Positions 31,653 to 41,804 of a stretch of 62,000 bases of DNA are shown here, piece after piece (position 1 is the first letter of the stretch; the number at the start of each line of letters is the position of its first letter). A program made the position numbers and the translations under genes. Source of the stretch: Zygnema cylindricum. Taxonomy: Eukaryota > Streptophyta > Zygnematophyceae > Zygnematales > Zygnemataceae. The notes under the pieces were generated by a model, which worked only from the letters and a program-made list of their open reading frames with translations, had not been told where the DNA came from and ran no database searches. The stretch is taken from NCBI GenBank assembly GCA_037447655.1, contig JBBHKE010002789.1, positions 1 to 62,000 of the forward strand, given 5' to 3'.

Positions 31653-32858
31653 ATAACAGATTCCGGTAGCTCTTCACATATGTGCGGGAACAAGTCTTGG
31701 TTTAATGAGATGTCTTTTATTCCTTTACGTCAGATCTTTTATGCTTGTTGCTATGCTGTTTAATTATATGCCAAAGGAAATTTTGATCTGGATTGTGTGA
31801 TAGATGGAAAGGTTGTTAAGAGAACTTTGTATGATGTGTTGTATGTTCCAAAGTTTAAGAAAAATGTATTTTCTACGTCTGTAGGTGAAAGCAAAGGCTT
31901 TGAGGTTCTCCAAAAAAATGGGAAGAAAATAGTGAGCAAGGATGGAATAGTAGCTCTAGTAGGAACTAGAGGCCCAAACTTTTTGTACCGCATGGACCTG
32001 GCTAATAATATTGATTTTGTTTACTCCAGTGTCCTATGTGATAATGTTTTGTGGCATAAAAGACTTTGTCATGTGAATTATGAGAGACTTACTAAGATGA
32101 TAAATAATGTTATGATAGAGGGAGTCAAGCTTGGTCAAAAAGAGTATCATATTTGTGATGGTTGTGCTCTCGGAAAGCTTCACAAGCTTACCCTCCCACA
32201 AGTTTCTCATCATCGAGCCACAGATCTCCTTAGTATTATTCACTCTGATGTCTTCGGCCCTTCCAAAGTTCCCTCTCTCGGTGGCAACCGCTATTTTGTC
32301 ACCTTTACAGACGATTACTCTCGGTGCAGTCGCCTATACTTCATGAAGGAGAAGAACGAAGTCTTCACTCACTTTAAGCACTACAAAATCTGGGCGGAGA
32401 AACTTCACGGCAAATATATTCTTGCTTTACAAACAGATAATGGTGGAGAGTATGTATCCCATGCCTTTGCTTATTTTTTGAAAGAAAATGACATATCTCG
32501 TGAATTTACCGCTCCGTACACACCGGAACAAAATGGTAAGACCGAGAGACTTAATCGGACTTTGACTGAATGTGCTCGCTCTATGATGGCTGATAAGGGT
32601 GTGGATCCAATGTTTTGGGGGGAAGCTTTTCATTGTGCTTTCTACATCAGAAATAGAGTGGAAACCCAAGCTGTTAAGGGTAAAACACCTTATGAAGTAT
32701 GGACAGGGAGAAAACCAAATGTTTAGAGTCTTTGGTAGCAAATGCTTTATCTTGGATAATCTTCCTTATTGGAAACTTAGTCCAAAATCTGTACCTAGTG
32801 TTTTCTTTGGCTATGATGATGAATCTCCAGGCTATAGAGTGTATAATCCTCAGAGACG
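31653..32858 (+). pseudogene. pol: Array C copy 2 protease and integrase (integrase core nearly intact)
   Basis: ITDSGSSSHMC is followed by a TAA near 31761. An uninterrupted frame of 309 codons (31797-32726) then covers the GAG-pre-integrase domain, the HHCC zinc site (HKRLCHVNYERL ... CDGCALGK), the integrase core with HSDVFGPSKVPSLGG, QTDNGGEY and EQNGKTERLNRT, and ends in TPYEVWTGRKPNV. All three catalytic acidic residues and the zinc ligands are present, making this the best preserved integrase in the window. A small deletion near 32720 breaks the frame. The solo LTR inserted at 32859 splits the C-terminal region from RT. Confidence 0.85.
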
Positions 32859-33906
32859 TGAAACTCTGAGACATCCATAAGTCCTCTGAGTGGACAGCTT
32901 CCAAGAAGCCTCTAGGATAACTCTGACCCCTTTGTGTTTCAGCAAAAACAACTGCCACCCTGGCAGACAATAACTCCGACCACCTTAAATCCTGTAAAGG
33001 GAAGACTCCCTTGAGTCGATAGCAAAAAGAATCTCTGAATTTGCTCCTCTAAGCAGTAAGTTATGGAGGGTCAAAGTTGACCTTTTGTATAGAAGCTCTC
33101 TGGGAGAGAGGATCCTATCTCCTAATTTTTCTAAGTCCTATCGCTCTCACAAACTCTATCTTCTGATGTACGGAGCCAATCAGATTACAGTTCCGTACAC
33201 AAAAGTACAGCTGCCGGTGTACTTTCTGTACGGATAATGTACGACAAGGCCTTAATGTCGACACATGTCATATCCGGATTCGGTGCCGTAATCTCCGGAG
33301 ATACCACGATCCAATGTGTTTTTGCCACGTGTCATCCGATGTGGCGATGACCAGAAACCGCCGAAATCTTCTTCCGCGATCTCGGCGGTAATTCTGACCG
33401 TCGATTAAATTCACATTTAATCGTAGCCGTAATAAATACATGCGCGTTATTTGTTTCGCTTAAGAAATCAATGCGCGGTATTGATTTCTTAACCGTACTG
33501 TAATCCGTACTTTTACACTACCGGTTCTATGAATCCCGTAAACAATTTTAGTTAAATGATTTATCCTACGTATCAATGTTTAATTAATTATCAAACCATA
33601 TAGTACTTAACACTACTTCAAGACTTAACGGCTAAGGTTACCGACTATCGGCAACTTGCCGTCCGGCAGGTGCCAGGTTCAATTCCTGTGGCCGGCACAT
33701 ATCTTTTTACTAAATAAACCCCGAATATATATTTCCCGTAAACCTCAAGATAGCCTAGGTAGCCATGACTCTAGCTTCCTCTCAATTTCTCAGTGACTGC
33801 GACAAGTTTGAGAGTTGGAGAGAGAAGTTAGAGGTAGACTGCCTCGATTTCTTTCTTATTTCTATTCAGACCTAGAAAATACTTTAAAAGACCATTAATT
33901 TCTACA
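32859..33906 (-). mobile_element. Solo LTR of the B/A/G family inside array C copy 2
   Basis: On the minus strand it starts TGTAGAAATTAATGG and ends CAGAGTTTCA. A 5-base duplication AGACG / AGAGG (one mismatch) flanks it at 32854-32858 and 33907-33911. The uninterrupted sequence is seen in copy 1 near 27924. It carries a G-box (33326-33331), the GTAC dyad, and a tRNA-like block antisense to the LTR (33642-33700: CCAGGTTCAATTCCTG). Confidence 0.9.
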
Positions 33907-33911
33907 AGAGG

Positions 33912-34285
33912 ATACCTTCAGACAACCACGAATATTAAGATTAAAGAAGAAAGTCATTTTGTGGATGTTTTTAGGATGGAAATACAAGAGTTTATCATTC
34001 TTGAGCAGGTACCTTTTACTCCATCTTCTTCTACTTCCTCTACCTCTCTTCCGAATGCCTCTGAGCCGTTAGCTGCTCCTTCTCTTGATCAAGCTCCCAA
34101 TCCACGCCCTCTGCGGCACTCTAGGGAGCCAACAGTTCCTGCGTCAGATTTTTCGGGGGGATGAAGGCAAAGTAGCCGCCTTGGAGGCGACCGAGTGGAG
34201 AGTATTTTTTTTCTTTAAGCACATGGGAGCCGCTTACTATTCGAAGCTTTTTCTGTTCCTGAAAAGGATCATTGGATCTCGGCTG
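33912..34285 (+). pseudogene. pol: Array C copy 2 integrase C-terminus / linker
   Basis: This Ser-Pro-rich linker between integrase and RT (SSTSSTSLPNASEPLAAPS, ALCGTLGSQQF in another frame) matches 27940-28335 of copy 1. It is frameshifted. Confidence 0.65.
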
Positions 34286-35061
34286 CAAATGACGAGATAA
34301 GGTCAATTATGGAAGCCCAAACTTGGGAACTTGTGGAGCTCCCACCGATCCGGAAAGCTATCGGTTGTAAGTGGGTCTTCAAACTAAAATTGAATCCTAA
34401 TAATACAATTGAGAGATATAAAGCTAGGGTGGTCGCTAAGGGATTTAGCTAGAAGGAGGGAATTGATTATGAAGAGACCTTCTCTCCTGTGGTTTGCTTT
34501 CCTACTGTTAGAGTTTTGTTGTCTCTTGCTGCAATACAGGATATGGAATTGCATTAGATGGACGTTAAGACGGCTTTCTTGCATGGTGATTTGGAGGAAG
34601 TAATTTATATGAGGTAGCCAGGGATGTATGCAGAAAAAGGGAAAGAAAAGCTGGTCTGTAAACAGTTGAAGTCCTTGTATGGTATGAAACAGGCTCCAAG
34701 ACAATGGAACGTGAAATTAGATGGGTTATTAACCAATCTTGGCTTTACTACGATCACTTCATATCACTCAGTATATGTAATGCAAGGTGAGGATGGAGTG
34801 ATTAATGTGGCAGTGTGTGTAGATGATTTGTTGTTGATCAGTAAATCTATCAATAAGATTAATAAAATAAAAGCAGCTCTGAATTCCCGGTTTGAAATGA
34901 AGGACTTAGGTGAGGCTAAGTATATTTTAGGAATCCAGGTAGAAAGAGATAGGAAAAAAAATATTATTTATTTAACTCAGAAAGAAGCAATCAAGAACAT
35001 GCTAGAAAAGTTTGGCATGTCAGAAGCAAAAGAGAGTGCCACCCCTATGGAATTCAGGTAG
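34286..35061 (+). pseudogene. pol: Array C copy 2 reverse transcriptase
   Basis: It is almost base-identical to copy 1, sharing all three TAG codons at Gln positions and the VCVDDLLLIS active site. Shared lesions show that the two copies had a common, already broken ancestor, or were homogenised later. Confidence 0.85.
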
Positions 35062-35073
35062 AAGTTAGAGGGT

Positions 35074-35805
35074 ATGGATACGGATGGTGGTGTTTTCGTT
35101 GATGATTTTTTAGATTCAAATGAGGCAGATTCTATTTCCTCCATCCCTTACAGGCTCATTGTCGAAAGCCTCATTTATTTCATGAACTCTACTCGTCAAG
35201 ATATCGCAGCAGCGGTTAGATATGTGAGCCGAAGCGTACAGAATCCGAGGAAGTCGGACTATGAGGGAGCAAAGAGATTTCTTCACTATCTTGCAAGAAC
35301 TCTCAATTTTAGACTTGCTCTCGGTGGAGAGGAAGTCAAAATTCATACGTGGAGCGATGGAAGCTATGGAGATATGCCCAGCCGACACTCCACCACCAGG
35401 TATATTTTGATGATTAGAAGCGGAAGTTGTTGCTCGACCAGCAAACTTCACAAGGTGACAGCTCAATCTACCATGGAGGCTGGGTACATGGCTACGAGCT
35501 CAGCAGTTAAGGAGTTACTTTGGGTAAAATCTCTTCTCCAAAAACTCCTATTTATGCAATCTAGACCGTAGATAGTGTGGTCTGACAATCAGGCAGCAAT
35601 CGCTATTGCGTCTACTCCCAGTCATCACATTAAGAGTAAGCACATTGATATCAAGCTGCATTTTGTTAGAGAAAAGGTGATGGGAAAAGTCCTGAAGTTA
35701 AGCTATTTACCGGATGAGCAAATGGTGGCTGATATGATGACAAAACCATTGTCTGCCCCCAAATTGAAGTTATGTAGGGAGACATGTGGGTTGAGTGGCT
35801 AGCAG
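35074..35805 (+). pseudogene. pol: Array C copy 2 RNase H
   Basis: As in copy 1, with the same internal TAG. Here the Glu-containing motif reads STMEAGYMATSS and the Asp motif HTWSDGSYGD. Only a handful of substitutions separate the copies. Confidence 0.85.
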
Positions 35806-35825
35806 AGTCTAAAGCTTTAGGGGAG

Positions 35826-36668
35826 TGTTGTTTTTGGAAAGCTTTTGTCCACTCTATGCCTCAGTTGTGAGGGAGAGAGAGTTGTTCAGGACTTAAGTTA
35901 ATTTTTGGCTGAGTCAAGTTCAACACTTACCGGAATTAGTGTGATAGTGAAGTTGGGAGTTCACGGTTTGGTCACACTTGAGACACGCGTCGTTATTTGG
36001 GAGAGATGCGTGAGTATGTCCTCCGTGGACGTATGGAAATTTCAGCAAGACCACGTGATTTCTTGAAGTAGCATCTACGGTGCCAAATCTTCTAATCGAA
36101 CGGCTGGTAGTCGCCGCCAACATATACTGACGAGGCATGACTAGATCATGATAACTTTTCCGTATCTAAATGTCAGTGTAAATATTTGGTGAAACAATTT
36201 TTGTTTGTAGCGAATTAGGTGATTAATGTAGAATATGTTCTTTATGAAATACCTAATGTATACGGGTATGCTCACAATATTTTTGTGTTAAGTTGGTAGA
36301 CGTACGGTTAAAATGCCTCCGTACAGAGTAGTGTAGTTTCAGTGTATAAAAGTGGGACTTAGTGATTATTATGAATTAGGAACAAATGATATGGAAAAAC
36401 TGTAAACAACAGTTTTTATGTTTTTCATCTCTAAATATCTCATAGATCTGCTAGTAGAATTAAATAAACTTTTGTGTGAATGTTTGTGTGTATGTTATCT
36501 ACACTGTGGTAGATTTTTGAAATATTGTTTCACTATATTTTAAGTTATCATCTGCCAAAGTTTTTGTTCTGCCATCAGCTTTTGTGGAAGCTTCCTCTCT
36601 TGATTTGTTCTAGAATGACTACTGTTGCCTCTTCTTCATCTTCAGTACCTGTAGTTGTCAGAACAACA
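35826..36668 (+). repeat. Array C LTR 3
   Basis: It ends TCAGAACAACA. It is more diverged from LTR 1 and LTR 2 in its last 150 bases (36530-36660). Confidence 0.9.
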
Positions 36669-36803
36669 TAGGCTGCACAGGGGTGCAGTTAGATTCTCAG
36701 TTTGCCTATTTGGACAGCAGTGGTTGTGGATTAAAGTGAATTAGTTAAAAACTATCTAGAGGCTTCTTGAATTTTGTAGTCTAATGGAGGACACAGAATT
36801 TCA
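36669..36803 (+). repeat. Element B 3' LTR, second part
   Basis: It resumes with GGCTGCACAGGGGTGCAG and ends ATGGAGGACACAGAATTTCA, followed by the AATAG duplication. Confidence 0.9.
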
Positions 36804-37508
36804 AATAGTTTTCTATCTGCAAGGATCATTCTAACAACTGAGTTGTGGATCCACAAGTTATCGTCAAGATCTTGCACTCGGTTGTCCACATTTTCAAAGT
36901 CATCTGAGAATTTCATGATCAAGGTGTTGACCTTTGCTTTCATAGTTCCCATCCAACCAACACTTTCTTACTCCATATACAAAGATGCTAGATCATTACA
37001 ATGGTCTAACATCTTTCCCCCTTGGTAAGAGTATGTTTTTAGTTTTTTTTGAGCTAGTTGTTGCTCTTGAATAGTCCCACTCTTATAAATATCTACCAGA
37101 GTTTCCCACAGATTTGCAGCCGCAACTATGTGAAGATGAGATGTTGCCAAGCCCTGAGTGAGATGTCTCGGGATGAAGTGTCTCGCTGCCATGTATTCCC
37201 ATGTGAGAGTTGTTTTCTCCTCAGTCTTTGAAACCGATGTCTCTATTGCAGGGGCAATAAGAGTAACGGGCTCGTTCATTTTCTCTTTTCCTCCTTCGGA
37301 AACAGTGCTTTCATTTTCATCTACTTCTTTTGTTTAACCAGAAGATGTTTCACTAAATTTGACACCTCAAAACCGTGGTGAAGTCTTTTGGGATAGACGC
37401 CTTACTTGTCCACTTACTATTCCAAAATACGGCTTCTCATTTAATGCACTTGTAATCGTCGTTTCCCAAAAGATGAATTCTATTCCATTGAAAATGGGCA
37501 CCCTAGAG
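36804..37508 (-). pseudogene. gag: Element F gag, N-terminal part
   Basis: This is the minus-strand continuation of the F remnant. The start region encodes MGDTEFEVMGPPS. The UBN2-type region at 36968-37279 reads WEYMAARHFIPRHLTQGLA, NLWETLVDIYKSGTIQEQQL, KTYSYQGGKMLDHCNDLAS. The last piece at 36810-36952 carries KVNTLIMKFSDDFENVDNRV and MILADRKLFE. The reading joins directly to RSGDEERV at 18752, on the other side of element B. Lesions include a stop near 36966 and a frameshift near 37330. Confidence 0.85.
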
Positions 37509-37523
37509 GGTGGGCCCATAACT
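37509..37523 (-). promoter_or_regulatory. Element F primer binding site (half-tRNA type)
   Basis: On the minus strand it reads AGTTATGGGCCCACC, 14 of 15 positions of the anticodon-arm PBS, directly after the LTR end AATTTGA. Confidence 0.8.
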
Positions 37524-37911
37524 TCAAATTCAGTGTCCCCCATTGGATCACGTAATTCCCCTTTATATATGAAGCCTTTAGTGAATTTTCAATAGCCTCT
37601 TTTGTTTAGGAAGAATTTCCACCCTGGCAGGCAAAATATATTAATGACTTCATCCCTGTATAGTGTGGACTCTTTTGAGTCCATAAGAGAAGAAAAATCT
37701 GAAAACGCCCGAAAGACAATTTGTTATGAAGCGGCAAAAATGCCTATTTGTACAGAGCACTCTATGAGACAGGCGGCTATTTACAAAATTGTTAAGTCCT
37801 AACACTCATCTCTAAAACCCCAATCTACTACTCTACAGCACCAACCGCAAGACTATATCGTATAAGAAGCTACAAGTCTCGTTGTACCTTCTGTACGGCT
37901 AAGGTAAGGCA
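37524..37911 (-). repeat. Element F 5' LTR, proximal part
   Basis: In element orientation it is the 3' half of a B-family LTR: TTGTAAATAGCC TATA region, GGACTCAAAAGAGTCC and the gag start. It is cut at 37911 by the LTR of F2; the rest must lie beyond the window. Confidence 0.75.
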
Positions 37912-38617
37912 TGCAATTCTATGTCCCCCATTGGACTACAGAATTCAAGAAGCCTCTATATAGTTTTTAGCAAACCCTTCTTCAACTAATACCAATGCTA
38001 CCCAAGCAGGAAGATAAACAATATCACTGCACTCGTGTGGAGTTTGGACTCCCCTCTATAGTTTGGACTCCCTTGAGCCTACAGCAGAAAAATCACTGAA
38101 AACCCCCAATCACGCGATTAGTTATAAGTGGCAAAGATGCCAATATAATTTACAAGCTTGCTAGGAGAGAGGCGGCTACCTCCTCAATCCTCTAAGTCCT
38201 AAACCTTTTTCACAACACGTATCTATTGATGTACAAACCAATCAAAAGACTATACAGTCCAAAAAGGTATTATGGCCGATGTCCTTTTTGTACGGCCTTT
38301 GTACAACAAGGCCATGGAGTGGACGTCTGTCTCTTTTGGACTTGTTCTTATACTCCTCGAGATTCTCGCTTCCCAATGCTATCTTGCCACGTGGCATTAG
38401 ATCATGTTACGCCAAAAAACCGTCAAAGCGGCAATTACGTGATCTCAGCGATGCTGCGTGCCGTCAGAACAAATCGGCTTTAAATAATAGCCGTTAAAAA
38501 TAAATGTCTTATACATTTGTTTCATGAGGATTCACGTTCGCACTGTAATGTAACTCGTTTCCATGTTTCTTATCACTAACTTTGTTAATCGGATTAATAA
38601 AACTATACCTCGGTAAA
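37912..38617 (-). repeat. Element F2 3' LTR, first part
   Basis: The plus-strand edge TGCAATTCTATGTCCCCCATTGG is the LTR end (ATGGGGGACATAGAATTGCA on the minus strand). It is a B-family LTR with a CCACGTGG G-box near 38388 and a GTAC-rich stretch. It contains a partly duplicated GTTTGGACTCCC segment near 38042-38075. It is split by element A and continues at 43113. Confidence 0.75.
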
Positions 38618-39925
38618 TGTTGATATTTGGGTATTTTCTAGGTCTTTATTAGATAGAAAAGAGTAGAGGCAGTCTGCCCCTAACTCCCTTCTCCAAGCCC
38701 CCACACTTGTCGCAGTCACTGAAGGCTGGAAAGGGAGCTAGAGCCATGGGTGCCTAAGCTCTCCAGAGAGACAGGAATAGCTAATTTATGTATATTTACC
38801 AAAAAGGAATTTGACGGACCTAGGATTTGATCCTGGTACCTACCGTCCGTCAACCGTCCCGTAGTCGTTAGCTTTGTCCATTTAGTCTAGACTAGTGCTG
38901 TGACATATATGGTTTGATAGATATTTACATAGTTACAAATAGGGAATTTCATTTAACTGGATTACGGTATTCATGGCATAGAAACAGTTGTACTTTTAGC
39001 ACCAGACGAAATAAATAGTACGGACATTTATTTCGACGGTCCGTTTTAGTAACGATGTAAATCGGACGGCCGTGGTAAGCGCCGACATCGCGGAAAGGAA
39101 AATTTGGCAGTTTGCAGACGCCGCCACTCCGGATGACACGTGGCAACATCGTACGGGATTACGGAATTTCCGGAACGGCAGAAAACAAATCCGAGAGTGA
39201 CAAATGTCGCAATATGGCGACATCGTACAATGTACGTACAGAAAGTATTCCGGCACTTGTACTTTCTTGTACGGTACCGTTTTCTGACGCGGCATGACCT
39301 GGCGCCACGTGGAGAGATAAGATTTGGAGGCAGGAATTTCGGAGAATACAAGAGCGAATCCGGATAGGACATTTGTTGACTTATTAGCCATGTCGTACGA
39401 TGTCGTTACAAAAGGTACACCGGCATTTGTACCTTTATGTACTATACAGTAATGTGATTGGTCCGTACCTCAGTACTAGAGGGTTTAGAGAGGGGTTTAG
39501 GACTTAGAATATTTCGAGTAGGTAGCTGACTCTCCCAGAGAGCACCTTGTATAAATAGCAAACTTTGGCCAGCCATAACTATCAATTCACTTGACCAAAT
39601 TCAGTGATTCTTGTTGCTGCGGACTCAAGGGAGTCCAGGCTACACATGGGTGTAGACGGTCAGACTCTTTGCCTGCCTGGGTGGCTGCATTTCTTAGGGA
39701 AAGTCAAAGTGGGTGAATGTGTCCAAATCTCATATTCTAACTTTGCATTCTGTGGTGGAACTGAGCACACAGAAAGTGTTAATTCACAAGGGTGAAGCTA
39801 TATTGGGGTTTTGATTGTCAAGGGGTCAATCATTTGGGTTTATATCAAGTTGGAGTCGGCACTATCTAGATTAGCTTCCTTTGGACCTGCGAATTCTGTG
39901 TGGAAATGGAGCCCATAGAATTTCA
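38618..39925 (+). repeat. Element A 5' LTR
   Basis: TGTTGATATT...AGAATTTCA. It contains the antisense tRNA-like module (38811-38886), G-boxes at 39137-39142 and 39306-39311, the dyad AAAGGTAC...GTACCTTT (39411-39436), a TATA box (TATAAATA near 39550) and the gag ATG at 39906. Confidence 0.93.
38811..38886 (-). other. tRNA-minihelix-like module in LTR, antisense
   Basis: On the minus strand GACGGAC and GTCCGTC can pair as a 7-base stem around CCAGG-ATCAAAT-CCTAG, a T-arm-like hairpin with a 7-base loop. An A-box-like GGACAAAGCTAACGAC lies upstream. The equivalent in the 3' LTR is at 41998-42073. Confidence 0.6.
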
Positions 39926-41769
39926 GGTTATGGGCCCACCATCTAGGGTGCCTATGTTTGATGGAACAGACTTCACTTATTGGGAGTTCACGATGGAGGG
40001 ATTGCTTTTCGAGAAGCACTTGTGGGGAATTGTTTCGGGACAAGTGAAATGTCCGCCACCGGGCTTTGGAAGAGATCACTATGGAGAATCATCTGGGGCT
40101 GCCCATAAAACCAACCGGAGTTCAGGTGCAACGGAAGGTGAAGGGAAGATCATTACCGTGGAAGGGGAAATAGGGGAGAAGGATAAAGAGACACCTATGG
40201 TGAGGGGAGCTAGGCTCTCGCCTACGGTTCCACTTGTGGGGGCTATAACTGAACCAAAAACTGAAGAAAATGATAAAAAAATTTGGGAATATAAAAACAC
40301 TGTTGCAAAACATCTCATACTTAGATATGTGTCTAAGTCTATAGCTATCACTCTTTTAAATCTAACCAAGTCATCGGAAATTTGGGACACACTAATTCAG
40401 ATTTATAAGAGTGAGACTATACAGAGGCAGCAGTTAGTAAAACAGGAAATAGAGGCCTATGTTTATAAAGGCGGTAGCATGATAGAGTTTTGCAATGATA
40501 TTGCTGGGTTATATGTTGAGCTTGCTAGTGCGGGATAAGTAGAATCTGAGGAGAGAAAGATTAATACACTAATCATAAAGCTTCCATATGAGTACGAAGA
40601 CATCATTTACCGTATGCAGGGAATGGATGGATCCTCATGGACTTGGAGCATTACCATGGGGATAATACTTGTGAGGGAAAGCACTTTGGAGCTTCGTAGG
40701 GGAAGTGAGAGGGTGACTGCATTTACAGCTGGTGGTGACTGGCGGAAGCGTGATGTGAGGAATGGCGGGTGACGAGCGGAAGCGTGATGAGAGGTAGAAA
40801 GACAAAGGTAAACCTTATCATAACTTTAGTGGAAAGAGAGGGAGAAGAAAAGAAAGGGGAGCTTTGAAACAAGGGGTTTGCTTCGCTTGTAGGAAACCGG
40901 GTCACTATATGGAGGAGTGTCCTCGTTTGGAAGAACTTAGAAGTTGGAGTGTGAATGAGGAGGAAAAAGGGGAAGAGGAGAAAGAGGATGAAAAAATCTT
41001 GGAGCTTCTTCACATCGGTAGAATGGAGAAGAGAGAAAAGTACACAAAAATTCCACGAAGGCAACAGTGTGCTTTTGGAGTTATAAGGGAAGTAAAGAGA
41101 GAGGAGGTACTTGAGGATGTCGAGGAGTGTAAAGTGTATGACTTAGAAATGAGAAAGTCAGAACTAGGATCCATAAATGAAAACGGGAAAAATAAAATTA
41201 ATGAGGATAATTTTATAGGTATTTTGGAATTAGAAAACTGGTCGGAAAGGGAGACTTCAACGGATTCCGAGGAAAGGGGAGAAGTGAAACTAGAAGGGGT
41301 TTTAAAGGATAAGGGAGAAGAGGAATATTTAATGAAAGGTTTAGTGGAGGAGAAATATTTATTGGGAATAAATTTAGAATGTGAGAGTGGAAAGATCTCC
41401 ATGGAAGAGAGTGAGGAAAGTTCATGTTTTAGGGGTAATGGGTTTGAAATCACTAAAGGGAGTGATGATATTTATGAAGGTGTGCCTGTAAAAGGGTTAG
41501 CCTCAGGATGTGTGTTGCAGATTGGAGATGGGGCTGGCTGTTTGAATTGCAAGAGGGAAATCGGATTTAGTGTGGATGGAAAAGAGATGAGGTGGATAAA
41601 ATCTTTGCTCGGATTTATAATAAGTGGGATGCTAAATGAAATGTGTGATGCAATTATAATTTCATTTCATCTAATACATTGTTTTAAATGCGAGAGCATA
41701 TTTCTTAAATTATATAAAAGGAAAAAAAAAAGAAAAAAGGAAAAAGGGGAGGGAGTGTTTTGTTTGTAA
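39906..41769 (+). pseudogene. gag: Element A gag fused to a collapsed pol
   Basis: The ATG lies 20 bases inside the LTR (MEPIEFQVMGPPSRVPMFDG). A UBN2-type Gag follows (NLTKSSEIWDTLIQIYKSET, KGGSMIEFCNDIAGLYVEL) to a TAA near 40536. It continues in the same frame through LIIKLPYEYEDIIYRM, with a frameshift near 40770. From 40864 a 301-codon open frame holds one zinc knuckle (CFACRKPGHYMEEC, 40879-40920) and an acidic Lys-rich region. Segments that align with pol follow: EEKYLLGINLE (RT C-terminus), GSDDIYEGVP and LQIGDGAGCLNCKRE (RNase H), MRWIKSLLGF and a CD pair (RNase H end). The RNase H Glu-containing motif is deleted, so no enzyme activity is expected. The polypurine tract and 3' LTR follow within 40 bases. 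Confidence 0.75.
39926..39940 (+). promoter_or_regulatory. Element A primer binding site (half-tRNA type, perfect)
   Basis: GGTTATGGGCCCACC directly follows the LTR. It is the reverse complement of the anticodon stem-loop of plant initiator tRNA-Met (GGTGGGCCCATAACC), with the CAT anticodon inside. The same 15 bases encode the Gag segment VMGPP. Confidence 0.85.
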
Positions 41770-41791
41770 TAGTTGAAAAGAAGTAGACTAG

Positions 41792-41804
41792 AAAATAAGG
41801 GGAG
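41792..41804 (+). promoter_or_regulatory. Element A polypurine tract
   Basis: AAAATAAGGGGAG lies directly before the 3' LTR. A Lys-coding A-rich stretch with GGGGAGGGAG precedes it (41725-41757). Confidence 0.85.

Larger units (their letters stand above)
24945..36668 (+). mobile_element. Array C: tandem copia element, LTR-internal-LTR-internal-LTR
   Basis: LTRs lie at 24945-25791, 29880-30725 and 35826-36668 (about 845 bases, TGTTGTTTTT...AGAACAACA). They enclose two internal domains, of 4.1 kb and 5.1 kb; the second contains a 1 kb solo LTR. The middle LTR is shared. The outer flanks CACGC and TAGGC are at best a mutated duplication. The array sits in the 3' LTR of B. Confidence 0.9.
18753..36803 (+). 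mobile_element. Element B: copia element interrupted by tandem array C
   Basis: The 5' LTR is 18753-19759 and the 3' LTR is 24068-24944 plus 36669-36803. The internal domain has gag, PR, IN, RT and RNase H in Ty1/copia order. A 5-base target-site duplication AATAG flanks the whole (18748-18752 and 36804-36808). Removing B rejoins the gag of element F. The TSD fixes the LTR 3' end at AGAATTTCA, which places the gag ATG inside the LTR. The coding part is riddled with stops, so this copy is not autonomous. Confidence 0.9.

Noticed and set aside
33640-33705. Functional tRNA gene
   Set aside because: The B-box/T-arm core is good, but the acceptor and D stems do not fold properly and the block is a standard part of the LTR family.
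38949-39391. Overlapping minus-strand frames of 66-131 codons in the A LTRs
   Set aside because: They are open in several frames at once, lie in U3, and coincide with the GTAC-rich dyads. They are best explained as noncoding sequence.
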